The notes beneath the pieces were generated by a model. The model was not told the DNA's origin, made no database searches, and was given only the letters and a program-made list of their open reading frames with translations. Positions 29,564 to 38,696 of a stretch of DNA of 64,000 nucleotides are shown piece after piece. The first letter of the stretch is position 1, and each line of letters opens with the position of its first letter. The DNA is taken from NCBI GenBank assembly GCA_905214235.1, contig CAJMLF010000002.1, positions 1 to 64,000 on the forward strand. Direction: 5' to 3'. The stretch comes from an uncultured bacterium. Its GTDB lineage: Bacteria; Bacillota; Bacilli; Lactobacillales; Lactobacillaceae. The position numbers and the translations under genes were made by a program.

Positions 29564-30217
29564 ATGGCAACAACTGTATATTTTATTCGACATGGAGAGA
29601 CCTACTTTAACCGCTTCGCCCGGCTGCAAGGATGGTCAGACACCCCATTGACCGCTAAGGGACACGATGACGCGGTCAAAATCGCCAAGGTGCTGGTACC
29701 GCTGAAGATTGACTACTTCTTTTCCAGTGATTTAAAGCGGGCAATTGACACCGCCCAAATCATAATTGACCAGCTAAAACTCCCTAATATCAGTCACCCA
29801 ACGCAGGAAAAATGCTTTCGGGAGGTCTTCTACGGGTCATTCGAAGGGCACAGTAATGAAGAGGGGGCAATTTGGGCCAGCTACCTCGGCGGCAAACGGT
29901 TCCGCCGGATTGGTGATTTAGTGGCTGAGTTTGGGGTCAAAAAAGCCCATGACCTCCTCAAGCAGGCCGACCCGGCCCATCTGGCGGAGGATAGTGCCGA
30001 GTTGGACCACCGAGTAAAGCAGATGCTTGATCTCTTCGTATCTTTACCGTCAGGCAGTAATGTCGTTGTTGCCAGTCATGGTTCAATCATCCAATACCTG
30101 GCAACGGTATTTGGTGATCTGGACCAGTACGAAAACCCCGCTAACGGGGCCTTAATGAAGTTAATTATCGAAGATCATAACGCACGCGTGGTGGGCTATA
30201 ATCAGTTCGCAATATAA
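29564..30217 (+). CDS. Histidine phosphatase/phosphoglycerate mutase family protein
   Basis: This 217-aa member of the histidine phosphatase superfamily has the RHGE catalytic motif (IRHGETYFNR at 8-17) and the second histidine in VVASHGSIIQYL. It resembles GpmB-type proteins more than the approximately 230-aa dPGM GpmA. It may act as phosphoglycerate mutase, converting 2- and 3-phosphoglycerate, or as a sugar-phosphate phosphatase. Position as the last gene of the ppsA operon, 21 bp after fba, favours a role in the same pathway. The RBS is GTGGAGGA. The specificity cannot be settled from sequence alone. Confidence 0.75.
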   Translation: MATTVYFIRHGETYFNRFARLQGWSDTPLTAKGHDDAVKIAKVLVPLKIDYFFSSDLKRAIDTAQIIIDQLKLPNISHPTQEKCFREVFYGSFEGHSNEEGAIWASYLGGKRFRRIGDLVAEFGVKKAHDLLKQADPAHLAEDSAELDHRVKQMLDLFVSLPSGSNVVVASHGSIIQYLATVFGDLDQYENPANGALMKLIIEDHNARVVGYNQFAI

Positions 30218-30222
30218 TAAGA

Positions 30223-30264
30223 AAGCGGGAAGGAAACCTTTGCAGATTTCCTTCCCGCTTATCT
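30223..30264. terminator. Bidirectional terminator between the ppsA operon and clpP
   Basis: AAGCGGGAAGGAAA (30223-30236) and TTTCCTTCCCGCTT (30247-30260) form a perfect 14-bp stem with T-rich sequence on the plus side. It lies between convergent genes and serves both. Confidence 0.85.
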
Positions 30265-30284
30265 TTTCCAGTTCAGTAATCAGA

Positions 30285-30878
30285 TTACTTCAAGCTGGAA
30301 TTGTTTTCCATGATCCCGTCAAGCAGACCGTAGTCAACCGCTTCTTGAGCAGTTAAGTAGTGGTCACGTTCGGTATCACGGTTGATCTTTTCGATTGGTT
30401 GACCAGAATTCTTTGCCAAGATGCCGTTAATCATCTTCCGGGTCTTCAGAATTTCGGTTGCCGCAATTTCAATTTCAGTTTGTTGACCTTGAGCACCACC
30501 AGATGGTTGGTGAATCAAGACTTGGGAGTGTGGTAAGCCGAACCGCTTACCCTTTGTTCCGGATGAAACCAGGACACTGGCCATTGAAGCCGCCATCCCG
30601 ATAACGATTGTTTGCACATCTGACTTGATGAAGTTCATCGTGTCGTAAATGGCCATCCCGGAAGTAACAACACCACCAGGTGAGTTAATGTATAAGTAAA
30701 TGTCTTTAGTTGAGTCTTGCGCATCCAAGAAGAGGAGCTGCGCAACAATTGAGTTTGCCATGTCGTCTTCGATTGGACCAGAAAGCATGATGATCCGGTC
30801 CTTCAGAAGCCGTGAGTAGATATCATAGGCACGTTCGCCACGTGAAGACTGCTCAATGACAGTTGGAACTAAGTTCAT
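30285..30878 (-). CDS. clpP: ATP-dependent Clp protease proteolytic subunit
   Basis: ClpP is the serine protease core that works with ClpX, ClpC or ClpE in protein quality control. The 197-aa protein shows the catalytic Ser98 in GMAASMASV and His123 in [12 protein letters not shown], with Asp near 172. Minus-strand ATG 30878 follows AAGGAGG. Upstream are a perfect CtsR box overlapping the -35 and a degenerate CIRCE-like repeat, so heat and protein stress should induce it. It converges on the ppsA operon. Confidence 0.97.
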   Translation of the reverse strand: MNLVPTVIEQSSRGERAYDIYSRLLKDRIIMLSGPIEDDMANSIVAQLLFLDAQDSTKDIYLYINSPGGVVTSGMAIYDTMNFIKSDVQTIVIGMAASMASVLVSSGTKGKRFGLPHSQVLIHQPSGGAQGQQTEIEIAATEILKTRKMINGILAKNSGQPIEKINRDTERDHYLTAQEAVDYGLLDGIMENNSSLK

Positions 30879-30897
30879 ATTGTGGCCTCCTTGTTAA

Positions 30898-30965
30898 TTA
30901 GCACTCGTTAGCAATAGTTGCTAACTGATATTAATACTATACTCGATTGGTCAAAAAAGGTCAAA
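30898..30965 (-). promoter_or_regulatory. clpP promoter with CtsR box and CIRCE-like palindrome
   Basis: On the minus strand, TTGACC (plus 30959-30964), a 17-nt spacer and TATAGT (plus 30936-30941) form the promoter. The direct repeat GGTCAAA-AAA-GGTCAAA (plus 30949-30965) is an exact CtsR operator over the -35 and spacer. Downstream in the leader lies the palindrome GTTAGCAA-TAG-TTGCTAAC (30907-30925). Next to it TTAGCACTC (30898-30906) gives one perfect CIRCE arm with a second arm matching 6 of 9, so HrcA control is possible but unproven. Confidence 0.8.
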
Positions 30966-31045
30966 TGATTTGCCACCTATTTATACTTACCGCTAATATT
31001 ATGCCATCTTCACTCATAATAAGGAAGAAAGACGGTCGCGCTTTT

Positions 31046-31097
31046 AAAAAAGTATAATAAAAGTGGCCGTGAGAAAAGATAATTTTCTCACGGCCAC
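31046..31097 (-). terminator. Strong terminator after the 38-aa gene
   Basis: GTGGCCGTGAGAAAA (31063-31077) and TTTTCTCACGGCCAC (31083-31097) form a perfect 15-bp stem with a GATAA loop. On the minus strand it is followed by TTTTATTATACTTTTTT. It begins 12 nt past the stop codon of the small gene. Confidence 0.85.
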
Positions 31098-31109
31098 ATT
31101 GTATAGTTG

Positions 31110-31226
31110 TTAGTCCTTATTAATGTCAGCGCATAACAGGTTCAATTCGGCGTTTGCACTTTGGTAGTCAAGGGCCTTCCAATCAGTAGTGGTTACAAAA
31201 ACATTTAATTCATTAGTGTTAGTCAT
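31110..31226 (-). CDS. Unrecognised 38-aa acidic small protein
   Basis: The reading frame encodes 38 residues beginning MTNTNELNVFVTTTDW and ending CADINKD. It has no membrane segment, a single Cys and a net charge of about -4. I do not recognise a family. Its reality rests on signals: ATG 31226 lies 8 nt after a perfect AGGAGG, a TTGCAA-17-TACTAT promoter lies 58 nt upstream, and a 15-bp terminator follows. Two copies of a 13-bp repeat sit in and above the promoter, which suggests regulation. It could be a small regulatory protein, or the transcript itself could be the functional product. Confidence 0.55.
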   Translation of the reverse strand: MTNTNELNVFVTTTDWKALDYQSANAELNLLCADINKD

Positions 31227-31283
31227 AATAAAATCCTCCTGGAGCAGTTAGTTATTTTTGTTCGCTCTTTAAGTTCATTTAGA

Positions 31284-31358
31284 ATAGTACACTAAATTGG
31301 TCTGATTTGCAATGCCTCATATATCAATATTTTTGGAAGTATTTACTAAATTGGTCTA
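31284..31358 (-). promoter_or_regulatory. Promoter of the 38-aa gene with repeated operator-like motif
   Basis: On the minus strand TTGCAA (plus 31307-31312), a 17-nt spacer and TACTAT (plus 31284-31289) form the promoter. The 13-mer ACTAAATTGGTCT occurs at 31291-31303, exactly within the spacer, and again at 31345-31357. Its reverse complement core TAGACCAATTTA also occurs upstream of ppsA (23433-23444). Confidence 0.6.
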
Positions 31359-31462
31359 GGCTACTGGGCTGAAGCATTGCCTGGTAAGGGTTGCCGTTGC
31401 TGAAAAATAAATGTTTACTAGAAAGAAAATTTACTGCTAGGGGAGCATAATTTCACCAGGAC

Positions 31463-31491
31463 TTGCTTTTTATACCGCAGCCCGGTATAAT
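31463..31491 (+). promoter_or_regulatory. Promoter of the 43-aa gene
   Basis: TTGCTT (31463-31468), a 17-nt spacer and a perfect TATAAT (31486-31491) lie 45 nt before the start codon. Between this and the divergent promoter (31359-31462) I see nothing further. Confidence 0.75.
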
Positions 31492-31536
31492 TGGAACGTT
31501 AATTCATTTACGAACACAATAAGGAGGCATATAGCT

Positions 31537-31668
31537 ATGCGTAAAGCACACCCATACGGCGTACAGGGCCGTCGCCCAGTTGCTCCTAAGTACAAGCGAG
31601 CATTAAAAGAAAAGAAGATTGAAGCTATTCGTAAGTGGGCTAAGGAAAAGCCAGCTGAAGAAAAGTAA
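31537..31668 (+). CDS. Unrecognised 43-aa highly basic small protein
   Basis: The frame encodes 43 residues, starting MRKAHPYGVQGRRPVAPKYK and ending WAKEKPAEEK, with 15 Lys/Arg against 5 acidic residues. The C-terminal half (from residue 20) looks like a charged amphipathic helix; the N-terminal half is rich in Gly, Pro and Arg. It is a complete monocistronic unit: consensus promoter, AAGGAGG RBS (31521-31527) and an intrinsic terminator. The composition suggests nucleic-acid or ribosome binding, but that is inference. I cannot place it in a family. Confidence 0.75.
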   Translation: MRKAHPYGVQGRRPVAPKYKRALKEKKIEAIRKWAKEKPAEEK

Positions 31669-31678
31669 TCTTACTATA

Positions 31679-31713
31679 AAAAGGCAGCACGTCTTGGCGT
31701 GCTGCCTTTTTTG
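31679..31713 (+). terminator. Terminator after the 43-aa gene
   Basis: AAGGCAGCACG (31681-31691) pairs with CGTGCTGCCTT (31698-31708), with A-rich and T-rich flanks. Confidence 0.85.
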
Positions 31714-31735
31714 TTGGCGTTAGTCTTGTAAAACA

Positions 31736-31769
31736 AAAAGCTGGCGGGAAATCAATCCCGCCAGCTTTT
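31736..31769. terminator. Bidirectional terminator between the 43-aa gene and tRNA-Arg
   Basis: AAAAGCTGGCGGGA (31736-31749) and TCCCGCCAGCTTTT (31756-31769) form a perfect 14-bp stem. It lies 11 nt past the tRNA 3' end and probably terminates the tRNA transcript. Confidence 0.8.
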
Positions 31770-31780
31770 CTAAATAAAAA

Positions 31781-31852
31781 TGCGCCCCCCGAGAGTCGAA
31801 CTCGGATCTCGAGAACCGGAATCTCACGTGCGATCCATTACACTAAGGGCGC
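31781..31852 (-). tRNA. tRNA-Arg, anticodon CCG
   Basis: The minus strand folds as a 72-nt cloverleaf. Acceptor GCGCCCT pairs with GGGGCGC, the anticodon stem TGAGA pairs with TCTCG around loop TTCCGGT (anticodon CCG), and the T arm is CCGAG-TTCGACT-CTCGG. The discriminator base is A and CCA is not encoded. It reads CGG codons. It has its own promoter and terminator. Confidence 0.93.
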
Positions 31853-31865
31853 GTCAACGAATATT

Positions 31866-31894
31866 ATAATATCCCATCCCATATTAAATTGCAA
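31866..31894 (-). promoter_or_regulatory. Promoter of tRNA-Arg
   Basis: On the minus strand TTGCAA (plus 31889-31894), a 17-nt spacer and TATTAT (plus 31866-31871) end 14 nt before the mature tRNA 5' end. A perfect TATAAT overlaps in an adjacent register. Confidence 0.65.
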
Positions 31895-31917
31895 GCATTA
31901 TTTGAATTTTTTAATCA

Positions 31918-31992
31918 AGATAACGTTTTCACAAGAAAAAAGCAAATTTCTGAGGTGATTGAATAGACAATTCCAAACAAGATGAGTATTAT
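31918..31992 (+). promoter_or_regulatory. gap promoter with cre-like site
   Basis: TAGACA (31964-31969), a 17-nt spacer and TATTAT (31987-31992) form the promoter. AGATAACGTTTTCA (31918-31931) on the minus strand reads TGAAAACGTTATCT, matching cre (TGNAANCGNWNNCA) at 13 of 14 positions. It lies 32 nt upstream of the -35, a position compatible with activation by CcpA. The 105-nt leader contains AAGGT/ACCTT and AGTGGT/ACCACT hairpins. Confidence 0.6.
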
Positions 31993-32103
31993 TAAGAGCG
32001 TAAGGTTTTGTACCTTGTCTGACGAAAAGTGGTGGTAATTTCAACCACTAATTTTGTTGGATGAGACACTTATTATGTTTTTCCTAAAGGAGGAATTTGC
32101 AGT

Positions 32104-33117
32104 ATGACTGTAAAAATTGGTATTAATGGTTTCGGCCGTATCGGTCGTTTAGCATTCCGTCGTATTCACGAACTCAACACTGATGACATCGAAGTTGTTG
32201 CTATCAACGACTTGACTTCACCAGAAATGTTGGCTTACTTACTCAAGTACGACTCTACCCAAGGTCGGTTCAATGGTGAAGTTTCATCCACTGACAAGGG
32301 TATCGTTGTTGACGGTAAGGAATACCCTGTATACGCAGAACGTGACGCACGTAACATTCCTTGGGTAAAGAACGACGGTGTTGACTTTGTCCTTGAATGT
32401 ACTGGTTTCTACACTTCTGCAGAAAAGTCACAAGCTCACTTGGATGCCGGCGCAAAGCGTGTTCTGATTTCCGCACCTGCTGGTAACATCCCAACTGTTG
32501 TTCCTGGTGTTAACCTGGACACTCTTACTGCTGACGACAAGATCGTTTCCGCTGGTTCTTGCACGACTAGTTGCCTTGCTCCAATGGCATACTTCCTTAA
32601 CAAGAACTTCGGTATCAAGGTTGGTACTATGACTACTATCCACGCTTACACTGGTAGCCAAGCTGTTCTTGACCAACCACGTGGTAAGAAGTTCCGTAAC
32701 AACCGTGCCGCAGCTATTAACACTATTCCTCACTCAAGTGGTGCTGCTAAGGCTATCGGCCTGGTTATCCCTGAATTGAACGGTAAGCTTTCTGGTCACG
32801 CACAACGTGTTGCCGTTCCTACTGGTTCTTTGACTGAACTTGTTTCTGTTCTGAACAAGAAGGTCACTGTTGACCAAGTTAACGACGCTATGAAGGAAGC
32901 TACCAAGAACAACCCTGCTTACGGTTACACTGAAGACCCAATCGTATCTAGCGATATCATTGGTTCTACCTTCGGTTCTGTATTTGACCCATCTCAAACT
33001 GAAATCATGGAAGGCGAAGATGGTACTCAATTAGTTAAGACCGTTGCATGGTACGACAACGAAAACGGCTTTACTAGCAACATGATTCGGACCCTGCTTC
33101 ACTTTGCTGAACTCTAA
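32104..33117 (+). CDS. gap: Glyceraldehyde-3-phosphate dehydrogenase, type I
   Basis: GAPDH oxidises glyceraldehyde-3-phosphate to 1,3-bisphosphoglycerate with NAD+, and reverses in gluconeogenesis. The 337-aa protein has the NAD loop [14 protein letters not shown] and the active-site Cys153 in [14 protein letters not shown] 32104 follows AAAGGAGGAA. The codon choice is visibly biased toward a narrow set (GGT, AAC, CGT), as expected of a highly expressed gene. No cggR repressor lies upstream, unlike Bacillus. Confidence 0.97.
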   Translation: MTVKIGINGFGRIGRLAFRRIHELNTDDIEVVAINDLTSPEMLAYLLKYDSTQGRFNGEVSSTDKGIVVDGKEYPVYAERDARNIPWVKNDGVDFVLECTGFYTSAEKSQAHLDAGAKRVLISAPAGNIPTVVPGVNLDTLTADDKIVSAGSCTTSCLAPMAYFLNKNFGIKVGTMTTIHAYTGSQAVLDQPRGKKFRNNRAAAINTIPHSSGAAKAIGLVIPELNGKLSGHAQRVAVPTGSLTELVSVLNKKVTVDQVNDAMKEATKNNPAYGYTEDPIVSSDIIGSTFGSVFDPSQTEIMEGEDGTQLVKTVAWYDNENGFTSNMIRTLLHFAEL

Positions 33118-33145
33118 TCCGACATTTAGCTAAAAGTACTAAACA

Positions 33146-33180
33146 AAAGGTGGGAGGAGGAAACTCCAACCACTTTTTTT
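33146..33180 (+). terminator. Partial terminator or processing hairpin between gap and pgk
   Basis: An imperfect hairpin (AAAGGTGG-GAG with CTC-CAACCACTTT) ends in a T7 tract directly before the pgk RBS. It may give partial termination and lower pgk expression relative to gap. Confidence 0.55.
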
Positions 33181-33203
33181 CTTAAAAGGAGGAGCTAATA
33201 AAC

Positions 33204-34409
33204 ATGGCTAAACTTACTGTTGAAGATTTACCATTAGAAGGTAAAAAAGTATTAATGCGTGTTGACTTTAACGTGCCAATCAAGGACGGCGTTGTTGGCG
33301 ACGACAACCGGATCGTGGCTGCTTTGCCAACGATTAAGTACGTTATTGAACACGGTGGTCGGGCAATCCTCTTCTCCCACTTAGGTCGGGTTAAGAAGGA
33401 GGAAGACAAGCCAGGTCTGTCAATGCGTCCGGTTGCTGAACGGCTTTCCAACCTGCTGAACAAGCCGGTTACCTTTGTTCCTGTAACTGAAGGTAAGCAA
33501 CTCGAAGATGCCATCAACAACATGAACAATGGTGATGTTCTGCTGGTTCAAAACACCCGTTACGAAGATGTTAAGGATGGCGAATACGTCAAGCGCGAAT
33601 CTGGTAACGACCCTGAATTAGGTAAGTACTGGGCTTCTCTCGGCGATGTCTTCATCAACGATGCCTTTGGTACTGCCCACCGGAAGCACGCTTCCAACGT
33701 CGGAATTGCCACTAACATGCCTGGTAAGGCTGCTGCTGGTTACCTGATGGAAAAGGAAATCAAGTTCTTAGGTGACGCCGTCGACAACCCACAACGTCCA
33801 TTCGTTGCCATCCTCGGTGGTGCCAAGGTTTCCGACAAGATTGGTGTTATTGACCACTTGCTGGACAAGGCGGACAAGATCATCATCGGTGGTGGGATGG
33901 CTTACACCTTCTACGCTGCCAAGGGAATTAAGATTGGTAACTCCTTAGTTGAAAAGGACAAGATTGACGTTGCCAAGGAAATCCTGGACAAGGCTGGCGA
34001 CAAGCTGGTACTGCCAATCGATAACGTTGTCGCTGATAAGTTCAACAACGACGCTGACACCAAGGTTGTTGAAGGAGACATTGACGATGGTTGGATGGCC
34101 CTTGACATTGGTCCTAAGACTATCAAGCAGTACGAAGACGTTTTGAAGGACGCTAAGACGGTTGTTTGGAACGGCCCAATGGGTGTCTTCGAAATGCCTA
34201 ACTTTGCTAAGGGAACACTGGAAATCGGTAAGTTCCTCGGTACCCTGGATGACGCAACCACGATTGTCGGTGGTGGGGACTCCACTGCTGCCGTAAAGCA
34301 ATTGGGTGTTGCTGACAAGTTGACCCACATTTCCACTGGTGGTGGTGCTTCACTGACCTACCTCGAAGGGAAGACTTTGCCAGGAATTGCCGCAATTTCT
34401 GAAAAATAA
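33204..34409 (+). CDS. pgk: Phosphoglycerate kinase
   Basis: Pgk transfers phosphate between 1,3-bisphosphoglycerate and ADP, the first substrate-level ATP step of glycolysis. The 401-aa protein starts [25 protein letters not shown], with the family signature at about 17-26. [11 protein letters not shown] binds substrate phosphate, and GGGDSTAAV near 352 contacts nucleotide. ATG 33204 follows AAAGGAGGAG. It lies 86 bp after gap and is probably cotranscribed despite the hairpin between them. Confidence 0.97.
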   Translation: MAKLTVEDLPLEGKKVLMRVDFNVPIKDGVVGDDNRIVAALPTIKYVIEHGGRAILFSHLGRVKKEEDKPGLSMRPVAERLSNLLNKPVTFVPVTEGKQLEDAINNMNNGDVLLVQNTRYEDVKDGEYVKRESGNDPELGKYWASLGDVFINDAFGTAHRKHASNVGIATNMPGKAAAGYLMEKEIKFLGDAVDNPQRPFVAILGGAKVSDKIGVIDHLLDKADKIIIGGGMAYTFYAAKGIKIGNSLVEKDKIDVAKEILDKAGDKLVLPIDNVVADKFNNDADTKVVEGDIDDGWMALDIGPKTIKQYEDVLKDAKTVVWNGPMGVFEMPNFAKGTLEIGKFLGTLDDATTIVGGGDSTAAVKQLGVADKLTHISTGGGASLTYLEGKTLPGIAAISEK

Positions 34410-34451
34410 TTGACTAGCCTAAGGGGCCGTACTGGTCGCTTAGGTTGATAA

Positions 34452-34497
34452 ACGGGGTTCCACCGCTGATGCAAAAGCGGTGGAACCCGTTTGTGTA
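34452..34497 (+). terminator. Strong hairpin after pgk
   Basis: ACGGGGTTCCACCGCT (34452-34467) pairs with AGCGGTGGAACCCGT (34476-34490), one bulged G. The T-tract is short (TTTGTGT), so some read-through into tpiA is likely. A smaller CCTAAG/CTTAGG hairpin precedes it at about 34419-34445. Confidence 0.65.
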
Positions 34498-34563
34498 ATT
34501 AACAATAGTAAAGCGGGGGCCCGCTGCCCAGGGGCTGACCATCCATTAAATAGGGGGAATTTT

Positions 34564-35316
34564 ATGCGTATTCCGATTATTGCCGGTAACTGGAAAATGA
34601 ACAAAACCGTTGATGAGGCCGTTGCGTTCGTTAAAGAGATTAAGGATCAGCTGCCGCCCGCTGCCCAGTTGCAAACGGCCCTGGCGGCACCGACCCTGTG
34701 CCTGATGCCAATGATGCGGGCCGCAGCTGGCTCGCCACTGAAGTTGATGGCGGAAAACTGCTTCTACAAGAATGCTGGTGCCTACACGGGGGAGACGAGT
34801 CCCTTTGCCCTTTACCAGGCCGGAATTCACCACGTTATCCTGGGCCACTCTGAGCGCCGGAAGTACTTCCATGAGGACGATGGGTTGATCAATAAAAAGG
34901 TGAAGGCGGCCCTTGACAATGGCCTCTGCCCGATTGTTTGCTGTGATGACACAATGGGCAGGCGAATTGCCAAGGACGACAAGGTCCACTGGGTTGTTGG
35001 CCGGATCCTAGCCGACTTAAAGGGGCTAAGCACCAACGACATTCGTAAAGTTACCGTTGCTTATGAGCCCAGCTGGGCAATTGGTAGCGGTCAGAGCGCC
35101 GATCCTGACCAGGCGGAGGAGGGCTGCTACCTGATTCGCCAAACGATCAGCGACATGTACGGTGATACAGTGGCCGATGACGTCCGAATCCTTTACGGGG
35201 GAAGCGTCACTCCTGAAAACACCAGCGCGTTGATGGCGACTGCCGACATTGACGGTGTCCTGGTCGGTGCGGATAGCCTGGACGCGAAAACTTTTTTAGA
35301 AATAGTTAACCATTAA
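34564..35316 (+). CDS. tpiA: Triosephosphate isomerase
   Basis: This 250-aa enzyme interconverts dihydroxyacetone phosphate and glyceraldehyde-3-phosphate. Lys11 (GNWKMNK), His95-Ser96 (GHSERR), the catalytic Glu (YEPSW) and the phosphate loop YGGSVTPEN are all intact. This contrasts with the paralogue at 27.9 kb. I start at ATG 34564 after TAGGGGGAA; an upstream in-frame ATG at 34480 falls inside the pgk hairpin and adds a non-conserved extension. It sits between pgk and eno in the usual glycolytic order. Confidence 0.95.
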   Translation: MRIPIIAGNWKMNKTVDEAVAFVKEIKDQLPPAAQLQTALAAPTLCLMPMMRAAAGSPLKLMAENCFYKNAGAYTGETSPFALYQAGIHHVILGHSERRKYFHEDDGLINKKVKAALDNGLCPIVCCDDTMGRRIAKDDKVHWVVGRILADLKGLSTNDIRKVTVAYEPSWAIGSGQSADPDQAEEGCYLIRQTISDMYGDTVADDVRILYGGSVTPENTSALMATADIDGVLVGADSLDAKTFLEIVNH

Positions 35317-35320
35317 ATGC

Positions 35321-35349
35321 TTGTTTTTAGTTGTGCAAAATAATACAAT
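35321..35349 (+). promoter_or_regulatory. Promoter of eno
   Basis: TTGTTT (35321-35326), a 17-nt spacer and TACAAT (35344-35349) lie 55 nt before the eno start. Confidence 0.7.
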
Positions 35350-35383
35350 GTTAATGAAGTAGCGCGATTGCTATCGAATTTAA

Positions 35384-36727
<1,344 letters not shown>

Positions 36728-36748
36728 TTTATCAATAATTAACCATTG

Positions 36749-36800
36749 AATAGGTCCCTATCTCCGGGAATTTTACCGGGGTGGGGGCCTATTGTATTTT
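36749..36800 (+). terminator. Terminator after eno
   Basis: AATAGGTCCC and CTCCGG pair with CCGGGG and GGGGGCCTATT around an 8-nt AT loop, followed by GTATTTT. Confidence 0.75.
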
Positions 36801-36899
36801 AAAAACGCGCGGATAAAATTGATGAAACCGCTTCGTTTTCCCCCGACCTGCGCTATAATGTTAGGGAATGGTCATTAAGACCAACAGAGGAGGAGAAAT

Positions 36900-38624
36900 A
36901 TGGCCAAAGAGATTAAGGGAATTGCTGCCAGTGAAGGAATTGGGATTGCCCCAGTTTACCGCCTGGTGGAACCCGCCCTACATTACCAAAAGCGGCGGGT
37001 CAATAATACCCTGACGGAATACAAGCGGGTGTTACAGGCATTTAACGAATCCACCGATGAATTACGGCGCATTAAGAAAAACGCCCGCGGAAGACTCTCT
37101 GACGAAGATCTCCAAGTATTCGATGCCCATATTGCTATTCTCGCGGACCCCGAGCTACTCGGCCAGGTTAAGCAGCTGATTGACCAGCAACAACTGTGCG
37201 CCGAAGAGGCTGTTGACCAGGTAACTAGCCGCTTTGCCCAGACGATGGCCCAGATGACCGACCCTTACTTTAAGGAACGGGCTGGTGACGTTAAGGACGT
37301 TGCTAAACGAGCGATGGCTAACTTGATGGGCAAGAAGCTCCCGGACATTTCAACAATCGATCACCCGGTAATCCTCGTTGCTCATGAAGTGACCCCCTCT
37401 AATACTTCGCAGATGGATAAGAAATTTATTAAGGGGATTGTCACCGATGTTGGCGGCCGGACCAGCCATGCCGCCATCATGGCCCGGACACTGCGGATCC
37501 CGGCGGTAGTCGGTACAGAGCACGCGGCCGAGTTAACCCGGGATGGCCAACTAATGGTCGTTGATGGTCTCCGTGGGGTTGTCTTTGTTGAACCAACCCA
37601 GGATAAGGTCACGAGCTACCGGGATAAGGCCCACGAATTAACAGAGGAGCGGCAAAACTGGGCCCAGTTGGTTAACGCCCCGTCCGTTTCGAAAAACGGT
37701 CAGCGCTTCGCCATTGAGGCCAATATTGGTAACCCAGATGATGTCGTAGATGCTACCCGGCAGGGGGCCGATGGGGTTGGCCTCTTCCGGTCGGAATTCC
37801 TCTACATGGGGAGTGACCATATGCCGACCGAAGAAGAGCAGTTCACTGCGTACCGTCAAGCAGTAACCGGGATGGGGGGCAAACCCGTTGTGGTGCGGAC
37901 CCTTGATATTGGGGGCGACAAACCATTGCCATACCTTCCCCTACCACGGGAGATGAATCCCTTCTTGGGCTACCGGGCCATCCGAATTAGCCTCAAGCAC
38001 CCCGACATGTTTAAAACCCAACTACGGGCCCTGATCCGGGCGTCCCAGTTTGGGCCCCTCTCCATCATGTTTCCGATGATTGGAACGATTGCTGAACTGC
38101 GGGCGGCAGAAAAAATCTTCAATGAGTGCCGGTCAGAGCTCCAGGCGGACCAGCCGGGACTCGGTGACGACATCAAGTTGGGAATGATGATTGAGGTCCC
38201 GCTAGCGGCAATCAATGCCGACCAGTTTGCGAAGGAAGTTGACTTTTTTAGCATCGGGACGAATGACCTGATCCAGTATAGCTTTGCTGCCGACCGGGGA
38301 AACGATGCGGTGGCGGACCTCTACCAGCCACTTAATCCGGCCTTTTTAGGGGTAATTCAACACGTGATCGACGCCGGCCACCGTCACAACACCAAGGTCG
38401 CAATGTGTGGCGAGATGGCGGGTGACCGTCTGGCACTGCCCCTGTTAATGGGGATGGGACTGGACGAATACTCCATGTCCGCTTCCTCAATCCTCCGGAC
38501 CCGGATGATGATGAGTAAACTTGATACACAGAAGTGCAGTGACTTGGTTAATGAGGCGGTTAATAACTGCGTCACCAATGAGGAAGTTGAGCAGCTGGTC
38601 CGAGACCGGCTGGCCAACAACTAG
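36900..38624 (+). CDS. ptsI: PTS enzyme I
   Basis: Enzyme I takes phosphate from PEP and passes it to HPr for sugar uptake and regulation. The 574-aa protein has the phosphohistidine motif GGRTSHAAIMART (His190), the PEP-binding signature in the C-terminal barrel (SIGTNDLIQYSFAADRGN) and an AMCGEMAGD segment. A TATAAT -10 lies at 36854-36859; the -35 is poor. RBS is GAGGAGG. ptsH, its usual upstream partner, is absent, so HPr must be encoded elsewhere. With hprK at 8 kb this supplies two of the HPr-modifying enzymes. Confidence 0.95.
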   Translation: MAKEIKGIAASEGIGIAPVYRLVEPALHYQKRRVNNTLTEYKRVLQAFNESTDELRRIKKNARGRLSDEDLQVFDAHIAILADPELLGQVKQLIDQQQLCAEEAVDQVTSRFAQTMAQMTDPYFKERAGDVKDVAKRAMANLMGKKLPDISTIDHPVILVAHEVTPSNTSQMDKKFIKGIVTDVGGRTSHAAIMARTLRIPAVVGTEHAAELTRDGQLMVVDGLRGVVFVEPTQDKVTSYRDKAHELTEERQNWAQLVNAPSVSKNGQRFAIEANIGNPDDVVDATRQGADGVGLFRSEFLYMGSDHMPTEEEQFTAYRQAVTGMGGKPVVVRTLDIGGDKPLPYLPLPREMNPFLGYRAIRISLKHPDMFKTQLRALIRASQFGPLSIMFPMIGTIAELRAAEKIFNECRSELQADQPGLGDDIKLGMMIEVPLAAINADQFAKEVDFFSIGTNDLIQYSFAADRGNDAVADLYQPLNPAFLGVIQHVIDAGHRHNTKVAMCGEMAGDRLALPLLMGMGLDEYSMSASSILRTRMMMSKLDTQKCSDLVNEAVNNCVTNEEVEQLVRDRLANN

Positions 38625-38644
38625 GCGAATAAAAATGATAATTA

Positions 38645-38696
38645 CAGCTAGTGAAGCTAATTTAAATTAGTTTCACCAGCTGTTTTCTTTTTTTTA
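38645..38696 (+). terminator. Terminator after ptsI
   Basis: CAGCTAGTGAA...CTAATTT pairs with AAATTAG...TTCACCAGCTG in a nearly loop-free palindrome, followed by a long T-rich tract. Confidence 0.8.
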
